From: Rhynchopus sp. YZ270_cl-10
Taxonomy: Eukaryota > Euglenozoa > Diplonemea > Diplonemida > Diplonemidae
Direction of reading: 5' to 3'
DNA length: 64,000 nucleotides
Assembly (NCBI GenBank): GCA_964035575.1
Contig: OZ037833.1
Location: forward strand, 744,001 to 808,000
The position numbers were made by a program, and so were the translations under genes. Numbering within the stretch: position 1 is the stretch's first letter; each line of letters begins with the position of its first letter. Below the pieces are notes generated by a model. That model ran no database searches and was not told where the DNA came from. It was given only the letters and a program-made list of their open reading frames with translations. Below, piece after piece: positions 31,502 through 40,267 of the stretch.

Positions 31502-32475
31502 CAGGCCTTTTGCTAACTTTGGGATTTTCCCCCTGAATGGCATGATGGTCAAAAAAAAATAATTTCCTGGAAAAAAAGTACATTCCGAGCTTTCCCACCT
31601 GGTAAAAGCGGTCGTCGCGCGCTTCGCGCGCGCCTCCCTGCCAGCCACAGGGTGGAGAGGCGAAGGGTCAGCTTTGCAAGATAACAAAAACGGAATCTAA
31701 TCCTTTATTAACGGTGCTTGGTCTTGCGCCTTACGTACACTAACCGTACAAAATCAATACGTCTTCCAGAAGCAGGGGCTGTTGCAACGGTTGGGTCACT
31801 TTGAAATAACAATGGTCAAATTTTTGCAGCTTGGGTCAAGTTTCATTTCTGGCTGCAAAATGCAAGGGAATCCCCTTAGACGTTGTAAAATGGCACCGTA
31901 GGCAGGAAGAAAATAGCGTACAGCGCGAGCGAAGCGAGCGAAAATTTTTTTTGAGGTATACCTCCGCGAGCGCAGCGAGCAGAAAAATTTTAAGGTGCCA
32001 TCATGCCATCATGCCATCATGCCATCATGCCATCATGCCATCATGCCATCATGCCATCATGCCATCATGCCATCATGCCATCATGCCATCATGCCATCAT
32101 GCCATCATGCCATCATGCCATCATGCCATCATGCCATCATGCCATCATGCCATCATGCCATCATGCCATCATGCCATCATGCCATCATGCCATCATGCCA
32201 TCATGCCATCATGCCATCATGCCATCATGCCATCATGCCATCATGCCATCATGCCATCATGCCATCATGCCATCATGCCATCATGCCATCATGCCATCAT
32301 GCCATCATGCCATCACGCATGCCATCACGCATGCCATCTGGGGGGGAAATCCCCAGGTGATGCAGAGCAAAAGCCCTGCCCCACCACCCCGTGGCATGAT
32401 GGTGGCATGATGGAAAAAAAAATAAAAAACGCCCAAAAACGTGGCATGATGGCATGATGGTTAGCAAAAGGCCTG
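31502..32475. mobile_element. TIR element (MULE-like MITE) carrying an 8-bp minisatellite
   Basis: The 16-bp ends CAGGCCTTTTGCTAAC (31502-31517) and GTTAGCAAAAGGCCTG (32460-32475) are exact inverted copies. CCCAGGAAG flanks both (31493-31501 and 32476-32484), a 9-bp target-site duplication of the length typical of Mutator-like elements. GGCATGATGG occurs near both ends. The interior carries (CCATCATG)n at 31997-32338. No transposase is present, so it would need help in trans. Confidence 0.8.
31997..32338. repeat. (CCATCATG)n minisatellite, about 40 copies
   Basis: Essentially perfect 8-bp repeats up to about 32312, then two degenerate CCATCACG units. The 8-bp unit has no stop in three frames and yields the artefactual peptide PSCHHAIM. 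It sits inside the 31502-32475 element. Confidence 0.95.
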
Positions 32476-32484
32476 CCCAGGAAG

Positions 32485-33535
32485 AGAAAAAAAAATATTT
32501 TTGTTTTGCATCTGGACTACTCCACCCGGTTTTTTATCCAGACAAAAAAACAAACAAACAAACAAACAACCACACTCTGTTGGTTCTATGGGGGTAAAAA
32601 TCGCTAAACGGCAAAGGTGGGGAGAGAGGTTGCAATTTTATAACATTATAGAATGTGACCCCCACCCCAGATCACACGAGGTTGGCATGGCAGTCACTCA
32701 GTGCTAGGTTACCAGGTTGCCACAAAGAACAGGACATAGTATACACACACAAGGCACACTTGACGCACCCCACAAGCGGAGAGGGGGGGAAATATACAGA
32801 GCCTTTTTGTACTGAGGACCGGCTTGCCCCACTCTTCTCGGCGTTCACGTTTTGTTTTGTTTTGTTTTGTTTGTTTTGTACTACTGTTGGGGGTTCCTAA
32901 AGAAGCCTCTTGGGGCGAGTGTGACCCACATCGAGTCTAGCTTTTGGAGTAACAGTACTGGGGTGAAGTGTGAACGATGAATTTTTCTTCTTTTTTTTCG
33001 ATAAATTGTTTGGAGTAGTGTAGTTGCCTCTGGTTGTGTTGCCACAGTTTTTTTTTGTGCAAATCTCCACTTTGTTTGGGGGTATTACATTTTTAAAAGG
33101 TGAAATACATTTTTGGTATTTATTCGGGTCCGCGCTTCGTTTTGTCAACACTCAATCCCCTTTCAGGTTGGGGGGCAGAAAAGAAAATATGGTACTGTCA
33201 CACAACCACCCGAGCGCAGTTCTCCCCCAATACACACAAAAAAAGGGTGGGCGGGAGGGCAAAAAAGCGCGCCCGAAAACGCCCTTAAAAACACGAACGC
33301 GCGTTCGTGACCTATGCATACAAATATAAAAAAAATGGCGCGGGCAAAAATGTCCCATTGCTATGTCACACGAAGAAAAAAAATTTGTGTAAGATGACCC
33401 TTTTATCGTAAGAACCATCCCTATTGTTCTGCTGATCTCTTACCTGTCTGTGCAAGACAGTGCACAACACTCTCTGTTGTAGGATAGACAAACCAAACCA
33501 CTGTGTTTTCTGTACACAAAAGTCGCCGGAAAGGC
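32485..33535. other. Non-coding stretch between two TIR elements
   Basis: Contains (CAAA)n near 32550, a TTTTG tract at about 32849-32879, and copy b of the dispersed ~70-bp element (32999-33073). No credible gene. Confidence 0.5.
32999..33073 (-). repeat. Dispersed ~70-bp element, copy b
   Basis: Nearly identical to the copy at 47393-47460 (GATAAATTGTTTGGAGTAG, GTTGCCTCTGGTTGTGTTGC, CAAATCTCCACT), apart from a longer T-run after CCACAG. Confidence 0.75.
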
Positions 33536-34577
33536 TAAATTGGGGTGATCTGGGGACTTTTTTTTCAAGATTATTCACCTGCCATTCACAAAAATTCACA
33601 ACGAGGCGAAAACACACGTGATCCACCATGTGTGGGATCTTTTGTGAATGAATGTGAATTTTTGTGAATTTTTGTGAATCGCTAGTGCAGGTTTTGTGAA
33701 TTTATGTGAATTTTTGTGAATTTATGTGAAGGTTTTGTGCAGGTGTTGTGAATTTATGTGAATTTTTGTGAATTTTTGTGAATTTATGTGAATCGCTAGT
33801 GCAGGTTTTGTGATTTTTTTTTGGGTTTGCAGCAGGGCGTTCGCTATCGCCATCGTTTTTTCCTGATCGTGGCGAAATACCAAAAACCCCGAAATTTTCG
33901 TTTTTTTACTGGTGCTTAAAATAGGTCAAAAAAAATTTTCCCGCCGGAGAGAAGTTAGTTCGTGGGGTGAATGGTCAAAAAAAATTTGCGATTTGCGCGT
34001 GATCCCTTCCCCAGCACAAGTGATATTACAGCTGAACTTTCCTGATACTAAAACCAGCAAAACGATGGAGAATTTCATCAATCCCCCCTCACTGAGGGTC
34101 TCTTTGTGTTGTTTAATCAAACAGATGTACAAGAGAGAGGCATCCGTCATATGAGACTTCATCCTTATTTTGATTATTTTCAACTCTCTGCCATTGAAGG
34201 TAGAGTTGACACGAGCAGTGACACCTTCTATAACAGGGGGTACGGTGCACCTTCAGCAGACTGCAGGATTGAGGAGCGAGCGGGAGTGCTGGGGAAACTT
34301 CCTCTCACGGCAGGCGGGTTTGCGGATGATTTTGAGTACAGTGGACACCCCTCTGCGACCCCCCCTCCGGGGGGGTCTACAGGGTGGTGGGGAGAAATCT
34401 CTCTCTCTCTTTTTTTTTTTTTTTTTTTCCCCTTTTTTTATTTATTTATTTATTTATACAGGGTTTCGCCCCGGTGGGGCGAAGCCCTGGGGCGAAATAA
34501 AATGTCATTTTTTCAGGAAAAGATTTTTTTAACGAAAAAAAATATTTTTCGCCCCGGGGCGAACGCCCTGGTTTGCA

Positions 34578-34802
34578 GTACTGTACTGTACTGTACTGTA
34601 CTGTACTGTACTGTACTGTACTGTACTGTACTGTACTGTACTGTACTGTACTGTACTGTACTGTACTGTACTGTACTGTACTGTACTGTACTGTACTGTA
34701 CTGTACTGTACTGTACTGTACTGTACTGTACTGTACTGTACTGTACTGTACTGTACTGTACTGTACTGTACTGTACTGTACTGTACTGTACTGTACTGTA
34801 CT
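34578..34802. repeat. (CTGTA)n microsatellite, 45 copies
   Basis: A perfect 225-bp run of a pentanucleotide within the 33541-35237 element. It is open in several frames because the unit has no stop. Confidence 0.96.
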
Positions 34803-34811
34803 CCCAATCCC

Positions 34812-34906
34812 CTGTGTATACTGTGTATACTGTGTATACTGTGTATACTGTGTATACTGTGTATACTGTGTATACTGTGTATACTGTGTATACTGTGTAT
34901 ACTGTG
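34812..34906. repeat. (CTGTGTATA)n minisatellite, about 10.5 copies
   Basis: A perfect 9-bp repeat directly after the pentanucleotide run. The segment that follows (AGAACTTGTCC ... AAATTGACCCCA) resembles the segment following the satellite in the 29049-29989 element. Confidence 0.95.
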
Positions 34907-35242
34907 AAATTGATCAAAAACGAGAACTTGTCCATTTCGGCAAATTGACCCCACCACTGGCCGGGCGGATTTCGGAAATGCAAATGCCGTCGTTTAAACT
35001 GGTAGGAACACGGGTAATCGGTTATGCACCACACCAAAAACCAAAAAAAAATCACAAAAAATCACAAAAAAACACAAAAATTCACGAAAATTCACAACGA
35101 GGCGGAAAAACACGTGATACGCGGGTGTGTAGGTTTTTGTGAATATTTGTGAATTTTTGTGAATATTTGTGAATTTTTGTGAATATTTGTGAATGGCTAG
35201 TGAATAATCTTGAAAAAAAAGACCCCAGATCACCCCATAAAT

Positions 35243-36059
35243 GAAATATTTTTTGGGGGGTTTTTTTTTGAAAATAATGGCTTCACTCAGTTGCAGCTAG
35301 TTTTTTTTATTTGCAACGCTCGAGTTGAGCTTTCCACACAAATTTGGAGATTTTTTGTTGTTTTTTTTGCTCGACCAAAAACAAAAAAACCTCCACACAC
35401 GTAACACACGCGGGGTTCCGCAGCGATCGGGAAAAGCGAATACGCGGAAGAAAGGGTTGTAAATTGAAAATTGATGCAAAACGCCTGTCGACTCGCAGGC
35501 GCCAGACTTCTGCGGGTAAAAAAAAAAGGGGGGAAGGACATTCGACGGTATAACCGCTCACAGCGCGAACGTTCTATTTATTGTTATTGCATCGATAGAA
35601 ATCGCTCACCGTTTGTTGTTTTTGCTTTTTTTGAAAACTTGGTTGTATTAGTGTAGACACCCGAGGATGAACTCCACTATTTGTTTCTTTTTTTTTTGCT
35701 TTTTTTTAGATTGCATTGATTGTATCCCTTTGCACGTCATGTCCAAAAGCGAAACGAAAATAAAGAGAAGTTTGAAAGTGCAAACGCCTTCACCGTTGAT
35801 CGGCGGACGCAGGAGCCTCCAGGAGAAGAGCCTCTGAGCACTGAAAGAAAAGCAAGATGAACCCAACCTTCTCAGAGATTCATCAAAACTAAACATAACA
35901 TTATACCAACTGATCTGTCCTCATCACTCTACTACTATGTCTTATTTCGTTGACCGCAGCCAAAACATAGCCGAAAACTCTCCTTTTGTCATTTGGAAAT
36001 AAAGCCGCTATTGCGTATTCTCCACAAAAACCGTTTTTCACAACAAAAAAAAAAAAATG
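35243..36059. other. Non-coding stretch 3' of the myotubularin gene
   Basis: AT-rich with poly-T and poly-A runs and short frames only. An A13 run (36045-36057), i.e. T13 on the coding strand, lies directly after the myotubularin stop codon. The 3' UTR of that gene should be at the right end. Confidence 0.5.
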
Positions 36060-39000
36060 CTAGCCCAAGGGCTCGCTGGCAGAGAAAGCCCGCTCCCTGA
36101 CAAGCCCCGGCGAGAGGCTGCCCGCAGTAGCAGGGTCTGCGGAAGACACTGTCCGCGTACGGGACAGCGACCGCCCGCTGTGCTGCGTCTTGCCACGGTC
36201 CAGACTGCCACCTCGAGTTCGCTGCTGCCGTGCCTGCGGGCTGCGACTGCGGCGCTTTCTGTTAAATACATTGACCCATCATACACCCCTTTTTACATAC
36301 GAATCACGCACGAGTTTTGTACAATCATCGCAGGCGCGTACCGAGCCTGCATGTGGACGGTCTGAGAGCGTGCAGCGGTTGTTCGAATGCGCTGCACAGA
36401 AGACGTGCCCACACATACGGCAGTGGTGACGCCGCCGCCACCACTGGAAGGGTCGGAGGCAGGCAGCACAGCAGGGGGCCATGTTGTCCGGCACCCAGCG
36501 TGCGCCTTGGGCCGCCCCAACCCCTCCGGGTCCGTTGCCCCCATTGTAGCGACTGAGCGCAGCCTGCTGCACCTCGTTGTCGTTCCCGCCGCTCAGCTCG
36601 ATCATATCGACGGCGTCAAAAACGTTCGGCAAAATGATGTCCTCCACAATGTTGCGCATGAACTCCACCACCCCCTTCCGGTCGTCAACCAGATCCACCA
36701 AATGCCGTGCCGTCGAGAAGCTGTTGAACGCACCCATCCTCTTCTTCAACGCGGCCTCCAGCTTGGGCCGCTTATTCCGGTGGTCCTCCAGCTCGCGGCC
36801 AATTTGCAGAAGGGTTTCCCCTACCGAGTCTTGCCATAGCTGTGGAGGGGGGTGGTTGAGGTGGAGGGGGCTATGGGGTATGGCATACGTCAGTCCAGTC
36901 GTGGTCAATAGGTGCGTAAACCTCCTCCCAGAAGTGCAGCATTTTAGGCCAGTTAACGGGGCGGATGACGACATCGGCGCCAGAGTACTGTTGGTGGTGA
37001 TAATGAGGATGTTTTTTTTTGTGTGAAGTGTAGGGCAAGGAGTAGCATATACTGTGGTGTGTGATGACAATGGGTGTTTTTGCGTGAAGTGTGTGCATAC
37101 CAACAAATTCAAAAACTCTGGTCTGTGATACCGCTGATCCGGCGCATTGAGGTGCGCCCACAAGGAGAGCCCCACACTACCTTCCCTCCGCTCCATCTCG
37201 TTGTTGTGGAGGAAGGTCGAAAACCTGCCGGAGGTGCTGTGGTACAATATGTACATCAGATACTGGTCTGTGAACTCAAACAGCGTAGGGTACTGCCGCC
37301 AGAGCTGGTAGACGCAGTCCATCCACTGCAGGAAGATCGGCGACATCTCTGACCTCCCCATGCTTGACTCCCTCTCCACGTTGAAATGCCTGTCCGCAAA
37401 CTTATGCCCTGCAGCCAACCAATCCTGCCGCAACAACACCTGAAACCCTTCAATGGTTCTATAGTACGGATCGATCAACATCTTCGCCAACGTCATAACC
37501 TGCGAAGTCCTATCCCACCCATCCGAGCAATGAATCAACACACTGCTACCCGACTCTACAAGACTCACCACCTTGATGGCCGCAAGAAGAATCTTCTCCA
37601 GATGCCTCAACCACCCTGTTGCATGAAACGCCGCCATCCACGACCCACTACACGGCCCCTCCACGAGACGACGTAGTTGCTTCAACGATGCGGTAATATC
37701 ATGGATATTACCAAGATCTGCATTATCATAGGTACACCCCGTATAGTAGCGCTCATCCTCATAACCTCCTGCACGAGAACGGTTTGCCATTGCATTGGCA
37801 AATGGTCTGCAATCAAAGATGACTACCCCCCTGTTTAACGGCTCCGTCTCTGAGGATTGGCTTTCATTGTCAGACGTAACGGGAACCTCTCTAGGGCGTT
37901 GAAGCATGCCAACATACATTTCGTCATGGTTGGAGCGTTTGCCAAAACCTACCTTGGGTTGACTGCTTCGACACATTGATGCCCCTGTGGTGGGGTGGAT
38001 CCATGATGCAATAGGAAACCGTCCTTTCGATCGAAACTGTGAACTATGTTCTATAAGCTCATCAGGCGCAACAGCCGGTACAATGCCTATACCTGGATAG
38101 GAAGGTGCCACGTCATAGCTCGCATTGAGCTGTGAGATGCGCCAATGTATCGCAACGTGAGGAGGGCTGTTGCGGGTCATCCTAATAAACTCTTCGCGAA
38201 TGACGTGAACACCGTCAAACTCGCTTTTGCATTCCTTTTCGCTGCCTTTGTACTTCGCGGAGTGGCGTGTACAAAAGGGTTCGTCAGCATCAGGGGTGTA
38301 CGTCAAAGAATGGAGTAATTTCTGCACTACAACGATCTCCTCCATCTTCAGTAGAACCGCGTATGAAGCGACACCTTTCGTTTGGATGACCATGGCTCGG
38401 CATTCCTTTGCCACCTTCTCCCTTCCGCTCGCCTTCGGGTCTGCTACCCCAAGGCCTACCCCTACTCCGCTGTCCTCCAGAATCGGTAGTGTTTCTAGTG
38501 TTTTTGGATCAAAGGATTCTCGCTGTTCTTTGTCGTCTTCTTGCCAATCAAAGGTGGGCGGAGGAGATGGTGAGGGTGAGCGCGACCTATTCAGGCTTGT
38601 TTCTACTACAGTGGAATCTGCCCGGATTGCTTGGGGAACACTTAACCCGGTTCCTGTCGCGTTGAGGGAGCCGTTGTGGAGGCCATAGGTTTCGGCTATT
38701 TTGAAGCGAACCTTTTCGATCGAAGTCAAAGGAACAGATATGGCTCTTGGTGCGGCTCCATCCATTAATTTCAACCCTACTCGAAAGTTTGTTACAATCA
38801 ACCTCACCGGTTTGGTCTTCCGCAATGACGGCACCACTACGCAGCACAGTATATTATGCAGCTCCTCCTCCCCCGCTAGCAGTGAAATCCTTGTCTTCCG
38901 GTTGACATACATTCCTCCAAAGGACCGTTCCTTCTGTACTGAGGCCTGCGGCTGGCGGGTTAGCTTTACTGCAAAAGAGTTTGGAACTTTAGGGCGTCTG

Positions 39001-39359
39001 AGGTTAGGTGTTGTGACACACAGAGAGCTGGCCTGTACTGTTTCTCGTTCGGTTTCGGCAACGTCGGTGCGTTCGGAGGATTGTGTGGGGTGCATGGGGT
39101 TGGGGGAGGCTTCTTTGGGGCCGTAGTCTTCGTCTGGGCATATGGCAGCTAGGGAGAGTGAGTTGCTTCGGCGGTACTCAGGTTCGCAGGAGACGCCGCC
39201 GTGGTCAGAGTCGCTTGATTCCTCATATTGGTGGTGCGAAAGGGACGACAGCGTGTTGCGGTTGCCGCGGGCGTTGGTGAAGCCGTTGTTGTGGATGTTG
39301 TGGTCGCTTGCGTCAAGCGCGATGCCGTCGTCGGTGGGGCATGAAAAGGACTCAATCAT
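36060..39359 (-). CDS. Myotubularin-family 3-phosphoinositide phosphatase with PH-GRAM and FYVE domains, four exons
   Basis: Exons: 37101-39359, 36889-36987, 36301-36839 and 36060-36258; 1031 aa joined. Introns of 113, 49 and 42 bp begin GTATGC, GTATGC and GTATGT and end CAG. All joins keep frame, although introns 1 and 2 also read through in frame. Residues 1-145 are disordered. About 147-375 form a PH-GRAM domain with a long insert. About 420-730 form the phosphatase, with the active site HCSDGWDRT (nucleophile Cys near 611). FYVE spans about 901-961: WVPD, RRRHHCRMCG, then FCAAH and a final RACDDC, so one zinc ligand is His rather than Cys. Exon 4 adds a basic RS-rich tail (RRSRSPQARQQR). 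The layout matches MTMR3/MTMR4, which remove the 3-phosphate from PI3P and PI(3,5)P2 on endosomes. The start is the first ATG in the frame. Confidence 0.92.
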
Positions 39360-39985
39360 ACGGGAACTGGCAGGGGCACAGAACCGCACACCGCTCTCTC
39401 AACCCAACAATTCCTTCACTGTGTTTGGGGGGAGGGGAAGGGGGGAGGAGATGTGTTGTTTGTGTGCTCGAAAAGAGACACAAATCTACTTCTGTTTTTT
39501 TTTTTTTTTTTTTTTTTTTTTACTGGTTTTCTTCCTTGCTTTCGTATTTTTTGTTTTCTTTATCTATGTGGATCCCCCCCAGTGAACCGTTAGGGACCCC
39601 GCTCTGCCGTGGCAGTCGTGGTTAGCGTTGTCATGTTTGTCTGTAGCACACAAGTAAGAAGAGAGACTCTAGGTCTCATTGGCGTCTGTTTCTCAAAAGT
39701 TTGGTTGTTGTTCTACTCTTGTGGGTTGCCGTTAAACGGAAGCGCCTCCCCATTTACCACGCAAATCGGGGGGAACATACAGGCTGCACAGATCTCCCCC
39801 CACTATGTGGCAGTCGAGCCTTGTTACGTGGCTCCCTGGCCTGACTGCGAACTCCGCGCAACCTCACACGAGGTTAACCACGGAGTCAAAAGGAAAAAAA
39901 AAATATGATAAAAAAAAAAAAATTTATAAAGTGCACCCAAGCCCCGGGGCCTGGGCACTTTATAAATTAAAAGGAAAATCAATGA
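39360..39985. other. Non-coding stretch upstream of the myotubularin gene, with a hairpin
   Basis: Contains a 30-T tract beginning near 39497 (poly(A) on the coding strand, about 140 bp before the ATG) that may be part of the promoter. It also contains a near-perfect stem-loop at 39921-39968: AATTTATAAAGTGC and CCCC arms around a GGGG centre, with a 2-nt bulge. The hairpin lies just beyond the A-rich tail of the LINE. Confidence 0.6.
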
Positions 39986-40267
39986 TTTGTTTTTTTTTGT
40001 TTTTTTTTTTTTGCTTTTTTTTTTTTTTTTTTTTTTTTTGTTTTTTTTTCTGTTTTTTTGTTGTTTTTTTTTTTTTGAAAAGTAAAAAGTATGTTTGAAA
40101 GTGTAACACACGTCTTCGTAGAAGACGGCGTTCCGCACATGTATTGTCTTCGCAACCGTCAGTTGCGCTGGTCGTGGTGCCGCAGGTACATCCTGGGCTT
40201 GCTTTTTGTTCGTGGTTTTTTTTTTTTTTCCTTGTCTTTATTGTTTCAAGTTTTGGCCGGCGTCTCC

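Larger units (their letters stand above)
33541..35237. mobile_element. 1.7-kb TIR element with internal microsatellites
   Basis: The ends match in reverse over about 55 bp: TGGGGTGATCTGGGG then ACTTTTTTTTCAAGATTATTCAC on the left, and the complement with few changes on the right (about 35183-35237). TAAAT flanks both sides (33536-33540 and 35238-35242), a 5-bp target-site duplication. Subterminal stretches are arrays of TTTGTGAA/TTCACAAA around a shared ACAACGAGGCG segment (33598 and 35094). The middle holds (CTGTA)n and (CTGTGTATA)n arrays. No coding capacity is evident. Confidence 0.75.

Noticed and set aside
31831-32457. 208-aa His-rich PSCHHAIM protein
   Set aside because: Translation of a perfect 8-bp minisatellite open in three frames.
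34106-34948. 280-aa YCTVLYC repeat protein (and its antisense counterparts)
   Set aside because: Translation of the CTGTA and CTGTGTATA microsatellites.
39360-39389. Upstream extension of the myotubularin frame
   Set aside because: The codon at 39387-39389 is GTG; the first ATG is at 39359.
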